Shown: piece by piece, positions 57,350-64,000 of the stretch
How positions within the stretch are numbered: the first letter of the stretch is position 1
Layout: the number at the start of each line of letters is the position of its first letter
Notes under the pieces: model-generated
Told to the model about the DNA's origin: nothing
Database searches by the model: none
Seen by the model: only the letters and a program-made list of their open reading frames with translations
DNA from: Festucalex cinctus
Taxonomy: Eukaryota > Chordata > Actinopteri > Syngnathiformes > Syngnathidae
Assembly: GCF_051991245.1 (NCBI RefSeq)
Contig: NC_135413.1
Span: 32,885,862-32,949,861, forward strand
Direction of reading: 5' to 3'
Length of the DNA stretch: 64,000 nucleotides
Translations under genes and position numbers: made by a program

Positions 57350-60300
57350 AACAACTATGAACTCTCTTGAACGCAAAACTGTTCGAGAAGTGTTGCATTG
57401 CACAATACCGCTTGGTTGCCGTGCAGCATTACGTCGCCTCAAGATTGCAAATTTTCGACAATGAATGAAAATGTTCGATACATTTAAGTCAACTTTGGTT
57501 GCACAAGGAAGCGGTCAGCCAAGTTCAATATGTCAAAAAAATAAATAAAATGTGCGAGATGTTGCACGGTCTTACTTGACGGGCTGCCAACTCTCCTGCC
57601 GGAAGCCTCGATGGACGGACTGCGCGATGGACGACTCCATCAGGTCGATGTAGCGCACCACCAGAGGCACAAAAAGATCCTGCAGGTGCTTGTGGAAGGG
57701 CCCGTCGCACAGCTGGGCTGCAGGGGGCGGGGAGGGGCCCAGAGGAGGCGGAGCCACAACGCATCAAGTTAGCAGCAAAGCGCAACAACCAACATTTGCT
57801 TTTTCGAAATTCCTTCACGGCAACAATGAGTTTCATTTTTCACTTTTTTTTGCTTTCCCATTTCTAGGTTGATTTCACTTTTGTGTTTGAATGTGAATTT
57901 CAAATACATCTTTTCTAATATTATATCAATAAAAAAAGATCATTCAATGGAACAAATTGCAACTGTTTCATTATAAAATGTGCAGTCGATTAAAGACTAG
58001 GACAGCACAATATCGATTAAAAATTATATTAATATCACGATATTGGCCCATGCAATATGCATATCGCAAAGACGTAATAAGTTTCATATGAAATTTTATG
58101 CTTGAATTTGAGTTTGGCCAGTCAGCCGCTAACTAAAACGTGCGCTGCCATCATAATTAATTACAATTCATTAACTCATAATATTATTGAGTTTGCTTTT
58201 GGCTGCATGAAATTTTTTTTTTTTATTCTGACCATTAGATCATAAAAATGTCATTTCCTGAATATAGTGATATTGATATCACATGATCGTGCAGCCCTAA
58301 TATATATAAGACAAAATGTTGTATGTAATTACAATAAAATACACCCTTGATTTTTGTTTCATCTTATTTTTTCCTTTCCTCTCCGACCCCCAAAATATTT
58401 TATGGCTTCCAAGTTTTCTAAATCAAAAGCAAATACAACCAAAAAATGACATTAAAAAAAACAAAAATAACAATACATAAACCAAATCACTCTCTCCAAA
58501 AAATGTTTTTCATTTTAAAGGTTTTTTTTTTTTTTTTTTTTAATGAATGAGATTGAAGGATTGAAAACTAAATACATTTTATTGTTGCTCATGATAAATT
58601 TGCAATAACTGTATTGATTGGAGTGTTAAAAATGAGGTATTATTCAATAAATATATCAAATACTACTACAACTACAACTTGTCATTTCATTATTATTATT
58701 CATATTAATTGTATTGTTGTTATTATTAATGATAATAATACCCTTAAACAACACTGAACAGTAACTAATTACATGATATGAAATATTTTGCATTTGTGCT
58801 TGAAAAGGAGGAATTTTGTGAAAAAAAAAAAAATGTTTTCCTCAGCGCGTTTTCGGAGCAAAGCGGTGCGCCGGCGCAGGCGTCCTCCGTCATTCTCCGT
58901 CCTTGGCTGGCGTCCTTCATGAATTGCGGGCAACAGTAACGACGTTTCCAACGTCTCGGCGGGCTTCATTAAGTCGCAAATGGCTTGTGTGACGAACGCT
59001 CGTCTTTTTCGACCCCCGAGGGAGCCGAAGACCAGCGCTGCCATCCGTCCTCCTGACATCCGTCCCTCTGACATCCGTCCCTCCCTCCCTCGCTCGCCAA
59101 CAACAAGTGAGCATTGGCACAGAAAAGCTCAAGTATGAAATAATAGCAATGAATTTGAGCAAAAAGGAATGCAAAACATTGCAAAATATTACAGATAAGT
59201 ATTGGAAAACAAAAATATTCTGCAAGAAAATCGTTTGACAGTTCGTCAATAGTTTGCCAAAGGAAAAGAAAACCATAAAAAAAATTTTTACAAAAATGGG
59301 GAAAATTATTCCTTTTTTTCTTTTTTAAATAAAGTGCAATTTTAGTCGACGAAATAAAGAGGATTAAAAAAAAAATGTCTCAATGTACGGCTTTTATTTT
59401 AGGGGCAATTGGGAGACTTGGAAAAAAAAAAAAAGTTTTGTTTTGCCCCGAGGATCCGACTTGACAAACATTCGCTTATATGAACAACAATTCCAGTTCG
59501 GAAAATGGATTTTTGTTTGGTTTGAATACGAGCAGAAACGCTAAACGGGCTACACGGCCTTTCAAAAGACAAATATTGCCAACGTTTGGCATTGGAAAAA
59601 TGTTTTTGGATTCACTTTGGTGACACCAAATGTGGACTCGGCCAAACGAAAAGAAGACCCCCAAAAAAAATTATTCATTTTTTTCCTTCTCTTTTTAAAA
59701 TAAAAAAAATTAATTAAAATTGACAAAAATGTGGAAAATTATTCTTTTTTTCTCTTTAAAATAAATTAAAATTGACAAAAATGTGGAATTTATTTATTTT
59801 TTTTCCTTTTCTGGAAATGTAAGCAAGTCCCCCGTTTTGTCAACTTGGACTTCCGAAAGTACCAGCGGCGTTTTATTTCCCTTCCACTTGCTCCTCCCTT
59901 CTCTCTCCCTCCCCCGCCCGCCCGCGCCGCTTCGCGCCACCGCCAAACAAGTGAGCATTTGCAAAGTGTGCAAAAAAGCCCGGCGCAGTCGCAGACTTGT
60001 TAGCGCCTTTGAAGCGAGCCTTTGAAAAAGGCATCTTGTCAAGGTTCGCCGCCGCCGCCGCCGCCCGCGGAAGGCTGCCCAAGTGGCGTCCTTCTCCTCT
60101 TCTCGCCTTGCCTTTCCTTCCACGTAATTAGCGCCCACAATGGCGCACGCAAAAATCAACACGTTGGCGCCGGCGCCAACGGCTTTTGTTTTCCCCCCCC
60201 GAGCGCCCTTGGGACCGCGACGCATTATCGCGGCGCCGGAAGAAAAAGCGCGCACAAAGCCAAGTCGCCGACAATGGGCCGTCACGTTCTCGCGTTGGGA

Positions 60301-63300
60301 CCTTGAGCCGGAATAAAACAAAAACAAAAAACAAACAAAAAAAACACCTTTTAGTTTCCCGATCGACTCGTTTGCAGCCCCCGCCAATTCTCATGACCTC
60401 CCCCAAGGTGTTGCTCCTCTCTTCACTGTCAAATGTAAGAAAAGTATCAAATGTGTTTGGTTCAAGTAAAAAAAAAAAAAAAAAAAGAAGCCAAAAATCT
60501 AAGACGGTAAAAGGAAAAAAAAAAGTACAAAATATGATTGCGTACAAAAAACCCCATCAAGCACTCAAAGGGTCATTTGAAGTCCTAAAATTATATGAAC
60601 GACATCAGTATGAAATATTTGAAAGGCAAACTCGAAAGCACAAAATAACGGATGGGAAACACAAAAATTCATTTGAATCCATAGTAAAACCTAAAAAGGT
60701 ACTTTAAAAGGAAGAAAATATGGAAGATTAAAAAGTACAAAAAAATAAATAAATAAATAAAACTTAAAGAATGTGAGTGAGAAATGACAAACATAAAAGG
60801 ATACAGGGAAAAAAACAAAAAAAACACTAGAATTTGTTTCAATTAAGACGTTACCAAAACAGAGTCAAATAAGGAGAAAACAAGGCAGGAAAAAAAAATG
60901 GCTTTTTAAATTTTTGTTTTAATTAAGGACAAAAACGTGCCAAAAATGTGATAAGTTAAACGAGGGAAAAAAGTGAATAAATAAATAAATAAATAAAATA
61001 AAAACATAAAAAGCACATACAACAAAAAGAAATGGTAAAGTGTAAAAAACAAATCAAAACAAAACAAAACATAAAACAGAAAAAAAAGGGTACAAAAAAA
61101 ACAACAACAAAAAAGCATAAAACGAGAAAAAAAAAATGGTACAAAAAAAAAAAAAAAATGTACCGGAGCGGAGACGAGGCTTTGTTGTCACATGGGGTAA
61201 GTTGTCACATTGCGATTTTCTCTCCCCCACAGAGTGCAACTAAAAACTGGAATACTCGTTTTTTTTATATCAGCATATTCGGGATGAGCACCAATTCAGC
61301 ATTTTGCCGACCCAAAACAAGAAAAACTGGTTCGAATCCGGGTCACGGCACCGACTGAAAAGTCCTGGCAAACTTTTACTGGCCCTTTTATCTTTTAATG
61401 CTCACAGTAACTAGCAGAAGATGACATCATCTCACTTGAACTACTTAATGGACGCCAGAAAGATCGAAACATGGCTGATACGGAAGAAGGTCTCATCTAT
61501 TGAAAAGGTTTCCTACTCCTGCTCTGCGCTAATGTGAAGCGAGCGCAACGTTTGGCAAAAGGCCGAAGGAAGGGACTCACGATTGGCGCTGAGGAATCCG
61601 TTGAGGAGCTGGAAGAGCGGAAAGCTGCTCCACGAATCGACGGGCTGCGCCTGCAGAGACGAGTCCATGTCCACGCGGTACAGCGACAGGAAGCTCTCGG
61701 CGTGCTCGCGCATCAGCTCGGGCCACAGCGAAAACGCCTGACGACAACAAAAAAAGGGCTGCTTCAAACCAAAATGGCCGACTTCATGTTCAATTTTAGG
61801 ACATAGGACAACCTTGAGACTTTTTGGTGGGTGCTGTTATGGTCGACGTGCACCCAATTTTGTGGCAAATGATTTTTTTAAAAACTTTCCAGGGGTCATG
61901 ATAGAGTGCAAAATGGACAAAATCTTCACTTTTCACTGCTGAAAATTGCTCAATGAGTCAAGTTTAAACATTGAAGGGCCAAAACATGCCTTGTCAAAAT
62001 TACATTTCACTTTTTAAACAGACATGCAGATTTTAATATCGTAATTTTGCCAGTATCGTTACATCCCTAGTGGTGAGTGGCATTTTTATTTTATCTGACG
62101 GGAGAGCACAAAATGGCTGCTTCAACCCAAAATGGCCGACTTCCTGTTCAAATTCATGACTCCATGAGATTTTTTATTTTTTTCCTGTTATTTATTAAAC
62201 ATGTACACTAAATTTCATGTTGGTGGCTGTTGATATTTTTGTTTTTGTTAGGCGGTGAGAATAAGTGAGTAAATTAAAAATGCTAATTTACGCTACAAAT
62301 AAAGCTAGCTGGTGGTAAATATTTATTATTGGCCTGGTTTCATCTTTTAAGTGTTTTATTTCTGTTTTTTTTTTTGAAAAAGATAAGTGGTCCGCCAACA
62401 CTTGCCGCCTGCTCGGCGAGCATCTGCCGACTCCGAAGTGCTTCGGCTTCGGCGGCGGGCGGTTCAAAAGGTCCGCCCGCCCGCTTTTGACGTCTTAAAG
62501 GAGCGCGCGCGAGAAAAGTGCAACCGGCCTTGAAAGGCGGCGAGGACGAAGAGGCAGCGTGGCCACAATCAGAAAAAGAAAAAAAAAAAAAAACCTCGGC
62601 GGCTCTTTACGCCGTGGCCTTGCGGGGATTTCCCATCAGGCCTTGCGAGAGAGAGGAAAAAAAAAAGAAAAGCCGCATTAAGCGAGCGCCCCGTCGCACT
62701 TTGGAGCTCCTTGAAAGCTGACGAACGCGACAAACACAACAAAACGGGAAGCGGGGAAGGATGAGGACCACGCAAAAAGGAGCGTGGCCAGGAAGTCAGC
62801 ACAGCAAACACAAAATAAAATTATTAAGCCTTAAATCTACAATCATATTTGTCTGTATGTTTACAATTTCAATAGAAAATTGCCCTTAACATGGAAGTCA
62901 ACGTTAAACATTTCTTCACAAATAATTATGTTATATGTGACCTGAGCAAGGTTAATTTAGGAAATAAAAACTAATGAAAAAAAACTAAAAAAAAAAAAAA
63001 AACTAACGAAAAAACAAACTAAAATTTAAAAAAATGTTTTGTTAAAATAGAATGAAAAAACTACTAAAAAAACAAACTAAAATTTAAAAAATTTCGTGAA
63101 CAAAATAAAAGAACAAAAGCTAATGAAACACAAACAAATAAAAAAATCGTTAAAATAAAAATGAAAACTTATGAAAAAACAAATTAAAATTCCAAAACAA
63201 TTTCGTTCACGAAATAAAATAAAAATGAAAACTAACCAAAAAACTAAAACTAAAATTCAAAAAACAATTTCGTTAACAAAAAATAAAACGAAAACTAATG

Positions 63301-63781
63301 AAAAAAATACAACTAAAATGAAAAAAAAAAAAAAAGTTTTGCAAACGGAATAAAATAAACAAAAACTAATGAAAACTAAAATAAAAAACAAAAAAAAAAC
63401 AATTTCGTTAACGAAATACAATAAAATTGAAAACTAACATAAAAAATACATTTCAAAAAACAATTTTGTTAACAAAATGAAATAAAGATGAAAACTAACG
63501 AAAATAAACTAAAATTCAAAAAACAATTCCATTAATGAAATAAAATAAAACTAAAAATCAATCACAGCGCAGCTCCTGAGATGGATCAAAATGGCTGCAT
63601 TTTTGCTGCTTTAACTCATATTCCATAAACGCAATATTAACCAGAAAACCGTGTTTAGACTCGTGGGGATGCATAGAACATATTATTGTCAAAAATTTTG
63701 AAAAAAATTAAAACATAATGACTGGTATTCACAAAAAAAAAAGGAAAAAAAAAATCACCAAAACAAACTTACCTCTTGTCC
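33137..63781 (-). CDS. cadps2: Calcium-dependent secretion activator 2 (CAPS2), 3' part only
   Basis: CAPS2 primes dense-core vesicles for Ca2+-triggered exocytosis, notably for neurotrophin and monoamine release. Eleven ordinary exons plus a 9-nt microexon join in phase into 423 residues and a TGA, corresponding to the last third of the roughly 1300-residue human protein: the C-terminal MUN (Munc13-homology) region and the vesicle-binding tail. The N-terminal C2 and PH domains lie beyond base 64000. Landmarks in order are AFSLWPELMREHAESF, FHKHLQDLFVPLVVRY, TSEDLFWKLNALQMF, EQRLKLMASDMMEACV, HYHSKIDVLIDD, VLSKLSRYDEGTLLSS, ADTYVTFVRQNQDVLRE, DRLDLQLHLFQLKTLI, KSYRDFRLQGVLDATL and an acidic end SMRDSDQDDDDD. 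The choice of CADPS2 over CADPS rests on synteny with FEZF1 and on segments such as ELRVPPCVCAMLNVLMDAK. No damage was seen. Confidence 0.93.
33375..34085. repeat. ACTAAA-type low-complexity repeat
   Basis: Repeats of aaaactaatnaaaa and gtgaaactaactaaaacta. A related array is at 62950-63560. Last intron of CADPS2. Confidence 0.75.
34214..34318 (-). CDS. cadps2: CADPS2 coding exon (QWYSVSMKAVCVW..KIVK)
   Basis: 35 codons in phase 0, with acceptor GCGCCCAG and donor AAG|GTAAGA. It reads WLADRLDLQLHLFQLKTLI. Confidence 0.96.
34640..36010. repeat. Purine-rich intron with tandem duplication
   Basis: Diverged text of the type aaggaaccttcacaaggttg throughout. A block containing ggataaaagtgttcaaggtt and gactgactgaaggacgaaga occurs at about 35697-35822 and again at about 35890-36005. 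CADPS2 intron. Confidence 0.6.
35118..35300. mobile_element. Dispersed repeat (gtgggcaat/ctgcaggttttgg family)
   Basis: Starts gtggtgggcaatctcggccc with gagtcctgcaggttttgga and ends with aacatccaaatcccgcagga, a widespread teleost element whose two ends are roughly inverted. Confidence 0.55.
36011..37780. other. CADPS2 intron, mixed sequence
   Basis: No exon found. A hairpin-prone A-run followed by a T-run at 37623-37661, and a loose inverted repeat (ttacgaccaagtgttacgc near 37258; gtgacgcatggtcgtattt near 37456). Confidence 0.5.
37955..38315. repeat. Tandem repeat (tttatttcctcaaataa)
   Basis: The phrase atttcctcaaataa recurs at least six times with atgatgtcataattnnaatc between copies; longer unit near 150 bp. 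Confidence 0.7.
38888..39337 (-). mobile_element. MITE-like dispersed repeat, copy 2 (longest)
   Basis: The complement begins ttaactcatttgctcccaaa, passes through tgctagagcaaacagaaggc and ggcagcagagtataagagat and ends in aaaatggctgccagtcaaaa. It is the reverse orientation of the copy at 2165. Confidence 0.7.
39480..39757 (-). mobile_element. MITE-like dispersed repeat, copy 3
   Basis: The complement begins ttaactcatatgctcccaaa and includes ggcagcagagtataagagat, truncated at the other end. Arranged head-to-tail with copy 2. Confidence 0.65.
40530..41320. repeat. AT-rich low-complexity array
   Basis: (TTTAT)n-type sequence in which gcatgaaaattaac-like anchors recur about every 130-170 bases (40870, 40997, 41152, 41306). 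CADPS2 intron just downstream (transcript sense) of the exon at 41488. Confidence 0.65.
41488..41595 (-). CDS. cadps2: CADPS2 coding exon (KSGADLADTYVTF..HQVFE)
   Basis: 36 codons in phase 0, with acceptor CGGCCCAG and donor GAG|GTGAGG. A purine-rich tract (41400-41480, + strand) starts right after the donor, so the nascent intron is pyrimidine-rich there. Confidence 0.95.
41838..42195. mobile_element. hAT-type MITE (TAGGGGTGCACCGATC family), degraded
   Basis: Starts taggggtgcaccgatcacaa with ccgatcccgatttttgctga. A second half has gggccgatcagcc and tcggccggccgat. A long T-run interrupts it. Confidence 0.5.
42200..43240. other. CADPS2 intron, no recognised content
   Basis: Moderately GC-rich with a short (CG)n/(CA)n patch near 42510. 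I see no exon in phase with CADPS2. Confidence 0.45.
43244..43420. repeat. Two-copy tandem duplication, about 90 bp
   Basis: The unit includes catacttccagtggctgaga, acatgtcc and ccaaatatggacttcct; first copy near 43258, second near 43341. Confidence 0.75.
43440..45300. other. CADPS2 intron, mixed sequence
   Basis: Contains a (GACGA)n tract near 43735-43775 and T-runs. Text at 44540-44590 (gtgcccccatttgagaagc) resembles a repeat edge also seen near 1780-1810. No exon recognised. Confidence 0.45.
45303..45545. mobile_element. GATTAATC-type MITE, copy 2
   Basis: From gagctgtcaaacaattac through ttttgattaatcacaatta to tgtgattaacaagttaac; same family as 5668-5935. Confidence 0.55.
45583..45925. 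mobile_element. Foldback element, copy 2 (best ends)
   Basis: Ends cttgactcattgaacaattt and aaatgtctcaatgagtcaag form terminal inverted repeats of about 25 bp including ttcagcag / ctgctgaa. The inner arms match copy 1 at 22815. Confidence 0.75.
46151..46183 (-). CDS. cadps2: CADPS2 coding exon (VKAAAKYVEVP)
   Basis: A 33-nt exon in phase 0, with acceptor CACGTGAAG and donor CCC|GTAAGT. It equals the KAAAKYVDVPKP junction of CAPS proteins. Confidence 0.92.
46295..46378 (-). CDS. cadps2: CADPS2 coding exon (LCAVLDAVLSKLSRYDEG..FT)
   Basis: 28 codons in phase 0, with acceptor GTGGTGCAG and donor ACG|GTCAGC. The next intron (111 nt) is stop-free in frame. Confidence 0.94.
46520..47290. repeat. 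Tandem repeat, five units of about 155 bp
   Basis: Anchor tcttgttttcaatttataat at about 46531, 46671, 46831, 46998 and 47154, each followed by aaaatatggatggaaataat and attttgcggaatgct. CADPS2 intron. Confidence 0.85.
47691..47765 (-). CDS. cadps2: CADPS2 coding exon (QHYHSKID..ALVSK)
   Basis: 25 codons in phase 0, with acceptor CCCTGCAG and donor AAG|GTAACA. QHYHSKIDVLIDDTFKDMI corresponds to the QYHSKIDDLIDNTVKEII segment. Confidence 0.94.
48060..48870. repeat. A-rich array (aaaatgcaaaataaaacaaag)
   Basis: A 32-base A-run, then, after unique sequence, repeated gcaaaataaaacaaagcaa text from 48290 to 48870. Opposite-strand open frames here are Phe-rich artefacts. Confidence 0.8.
48875..50424. 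other. CADPS2 intron, mixed sequence
   Basis: No recognised element apart from A- and T-runs. Includes the weak microexon candidate at 50074-50088. Confidence 0.45.
50425..50702 (+). mobile_element. MITE-like dispersed repeat, copy 4
   Basis: From cattcactcccaaaaacgg to aaaatggctgcgagtgaatg, so both ends are intact and inverted (cattcactc). The interior is shortened relative to copy 2. Confidence 0.7.
50850..51075. repeat. (TCG)n and (TTTGATGA)n microsatellites
   Basis: (TCG)n at about 50850-50903 and seven or so ttgatgatt units at 51016-51070, separated by GC-richer unique sequence. Confidence 0.9.
51280..51880. repeat. AT-rich tandem array, about 45-bp unit
   Basis: The unit ttaaccaaaaaataaaaaat followed by aagatgaatcgattattaaa recurs more than ten times with divergence, ending just before the CADPS2 exon at 51998. 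Confidence 0.85.
51998..52145 (-). CDS. cadps2: CADPS2 coding exon (TKSAFDGQ..LDTGQE)
   Basis: 148 nt with acceptor CTGGCAG and donor GAG|GTACGA. TELRVPPCVCAMLNVLMDAK resembles CADPS2 (TTDLRIPASVCTMFNVLVDA) more than CADPS. Confidence 0.94.
52219..52374 (-). CDS. cadps2: CADPS2 coding exon (KGSATSEDLFWKL..ACVR)
   Basis: 156 nt with a T-rich acceptor TTTTTAG and donor GAG|GTCGGC. It reads SEDLFWKLNALQMFVSDL and EQRLKLMASDMMEACV, near-identical to CAPS proteins. The following intron is only 73 nt. Confidence 0.95.
52663..52797 (+). mobile_element. MITE-like dispersed repeat, fragment
   Basis: Left end only: ttaactcattcaaacccaaa, then acgtatttatatg and ctacagaaggctttgatgc. Confidence 0.55.
52800..53689. 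other. CADPS2 intron, mixed sequence
   Basis: A G-run of about 20 at 53070-53091, T-runs and a C-rich patch around 53200-53240. No exon recognised. Confidence 0.45.
53690..54365. repeat. Second copy of the 14-kb repeat, with local triplication
   Basis: cctctcttgagtttttcctc and gtttggttggtgctggattt-like text matches 15115-15460. Then gatctttcctctggttcccc recurs three or four times about 110-130 bases apart with attagattaaatgaaattt between. Confidence 0.65.
54545..54690. repeat. Two long A-tracts
   Basis: A-runs of about 24 (54551-54574) and about 40 (54642-54681) bases. Confidence 0.9.
55224..56053. mobile_element. Large AT-rich foldback element (about 830 bp)
   Basis: Outer ends agaagcgtattgcatatact and gaatgcgatacgcttccgta are inverted. 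Inside, gggagctttgttttt near 55300 and 55451 pairs with aaaaataaagctcccc near 55750 and with acaaagctctc near 55970. The rest is T-rich then A-rich text built on aaacaggaaaaaa. Confidence 0.75.
56095..56275. mobile_element. Foldback element, partial copy 3
   Basis: Right half only: cagcaagtagaaaatgtttt, aaaataatgaagtcattcta and ctgctgaaaatgtctcaatg. It ends about 45 bases from the CADPS2 exon at 56320. Confidence 0.6.
56320..56397 (-). CDS. cadps2: CADPS2 coding exon (CLTSNLPKV..CNN)
   Basis: 78 nt reading CLTSNLPKVGVSLPSFSWM to PLCNN, with acceptor GGCTCAG and donor AC|GTATGT. It matches the variable NLP-rich linker, which is clearly shorter here than in the mammalian proteins. Phase fits both neighbours. 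Confidence 0.85.
56590..57145. repeat. Tandem repeat (gcgactttataaagtggcaaa)
   Basis: Units such as gcgactttataaagtggcaa and aaatttctgagaaaaaaa recur every 60-110 bases. Many are self-complementary (aagtcgcaaa / tttgcgactt). Confidence 0.8.
57576..57717 (-). CDS. cadps2: CADPS2 coding exon (QLCDGPFHKHL..SWQPV)
   Basis: 142 nt with acceptor CCCCTGCAG and donor CAA|GTAAGA. It contains FVPLVVRYIDLMESSIAQ, one of the most conserved stretches of the CAPS family. Confidence 0.95.
57718..57999. other. CADPS2 intron, unique sequence
   Basis: No repeat or exon recognised; a G-rich patch adjoins the exon acceptor. Confidence 0.4.
58000..58310. mobile_element. hAT-type MITE (TAGGGCTGCACGAT family)
   Basis: Ends ctaggacagcacaatatcga and catgatcgtgcagccctaat are inverted. 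The interior has ttaatatcacgatattggcc and tagtgatattgatatcacat. No coding content. Confidence 0.6.
58311..61580. other. CADPS2 intron, no recognised gene
   Basis: Homopolymer tracts and A-rich stretches (59280-59380, 60720-61160), a CpG-rich patch around 59900-60250, and a tRNA B-box-like motif near 61327. Open frames are compositional. Confidence 0.45.
61581..61737 (-). CDS. cadps2: CADPS2 coding exon (AFSLWPE..FLSAN)
   Basis: 157 nt, 52 codons plus one base, with acceptor TTGTCGTCAG and donor ATC|GTGAGT. MUN-domain segment with VDMDSSLQAQPVDSW and FPLFQLLNGFL. Confidence 0.94.
61905..61975. mobile_element. Foldback element, terminal fragment
   Basis: cttttcactgctgaaaattgctcaatgag-type end, shared with 45583-45925. 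Confidence 0.5.
61976..62949. other. CADPS2 intron, mixed sequence
   Basis: gtaattttgccagtatcgtt and catccctagtgg near 62040 look like a decayed transposon end. CpG-richer sequence at 62400-62560. No exon recognised. Confidence 0.4.
62950..63565. repeat. ACTAAA-type array, copy 2
   Basis: Units of aaaatgaaaactaacgaaaa and acaatttcgttaacgaaat, about 55-70 bp long, the latter self-complementary. Related to 33375-34085. Confidence 0.8.
63773..63781 (-). CDS. cadps2: Candidate CADPS2 9-nt microexon (Gly-Gln-Glu)
   Basis: GGACAAGAG lies between an AAAG acceptor and a strong donor GAG|GTAAGT. The acceptor is preceded by four overlapping TGC motifs (63786-63800) and a T-rich tract. It reads GQE in phase 0 and precedes AFSLWPE; remembered human CADPS2 has GREAFAWWPD here. 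Longer versions of this exon would meet an in-frame TGA. Confidence 0.6.
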
Positions 63782-64000
63782 CTTTCAGCAGCAGCAGCAC
63801 AGAGAAAAAAACAAAACAAAATAAAAAAAACACAAACATTTGGTCACTAAACGTTAAGGTGGACTTTCCATAGACACAATCTTTAATATTCACGTATTTG
63901 TACTCGGCTTTGACCAATTTAAATCGGCTAATAATTGGGACTTTTTCTTTGGTCAATTTCTGCCAATTTTCATATCAGCTCATTAATAAATCAGACAGAC

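Noticed and set aside
33137..63781. Assignment to CADPS (CAPS1)
   Set aside because: The C-terminal exons are similar in both paralogues. Synteny with FEZF1 and the ELRVPPCVCAMLNVL segment favour CADPS2.

Overview
This window is vertebrate nuclear DNA, almost certainly from a teleost fish. The coding sequence is cut into short exons with GT-AG introns. Much of the rest is simple repeats, hAT-type miniature transposons and AT-rich tandem arrays of kinds familiar from percomorph fish. Several dispersed families resemble ones I associate with pipefish and seahorses, but that lineage guess is weak. I see no bacterial, plasmid, phage or CRISPR content.

Three protein-coding genes lie in a row, all on the minus strand: AASS (561-19531; the last exons fall left of base 1), FEZF1 (24122-29159; complete) and the 3' part of CADPS2 (33137-63781; the 5' part lies right of base 64000). 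Human chromosome 7q31 has the same order and orientation, so the synteny supports each identification. AASS is the mitochondrial bifunctional enzyme that starts lysine breakdown. FEZF1 is a six-zinc-finger transcriptional repressor of forebrain and olfactory development. CADPS2 is a priming factor for dense-core-vesicle exocytosis. They share no pathway, and their linkage looks like conserved synteny.

Layout. 1-20.8 kb: 21 coding exons of AASS, with introns holding tandem arrays, a solo LTR, a decayed hAT transposase exon and several hAT-type miniature elements. 20.8-24.1 kb: intergenic. 24.1-29.3 kb: FEZF1 in four coding exons, with a GC-rich 5' end and many CRE motifs around it. 29.3-33.1 kb: intergenic, mostly a diverged minisatellite of about 12 units plus a transposon with terminal inverted repeats. 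33.1-64 kb: the last 11 ordinary coding exons of CADPS2 plus a candidate 9-nt microexon, separated by repeat-rich introns.

The observations I find most worth checking are these. (1) A tandem array in AASS intron 6 whose units carry copies of the exon 7 splice acceptor, giving six decoy acceptors ahead of the real one. (2) A 9-nt CADPS2 microexon preceded by UGC repeats, the arrangement expected of SRRM4-regulated neuronal microexons. (3) Three short introns (81, 69 and 111 nt) that are multiples of three and open in frame. (4) A clean 600-bp solo LTR with a 5-bp target duplication inside a satellite. (5) Nine exact TGACGTCA sites in 8 kb around FEZF1. I found no undescribed multi-gene system. 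Exon coordinates were worked out by hand from reading frames and splice sites. Protein comparisons rest on remembered family sequences, not on a search.
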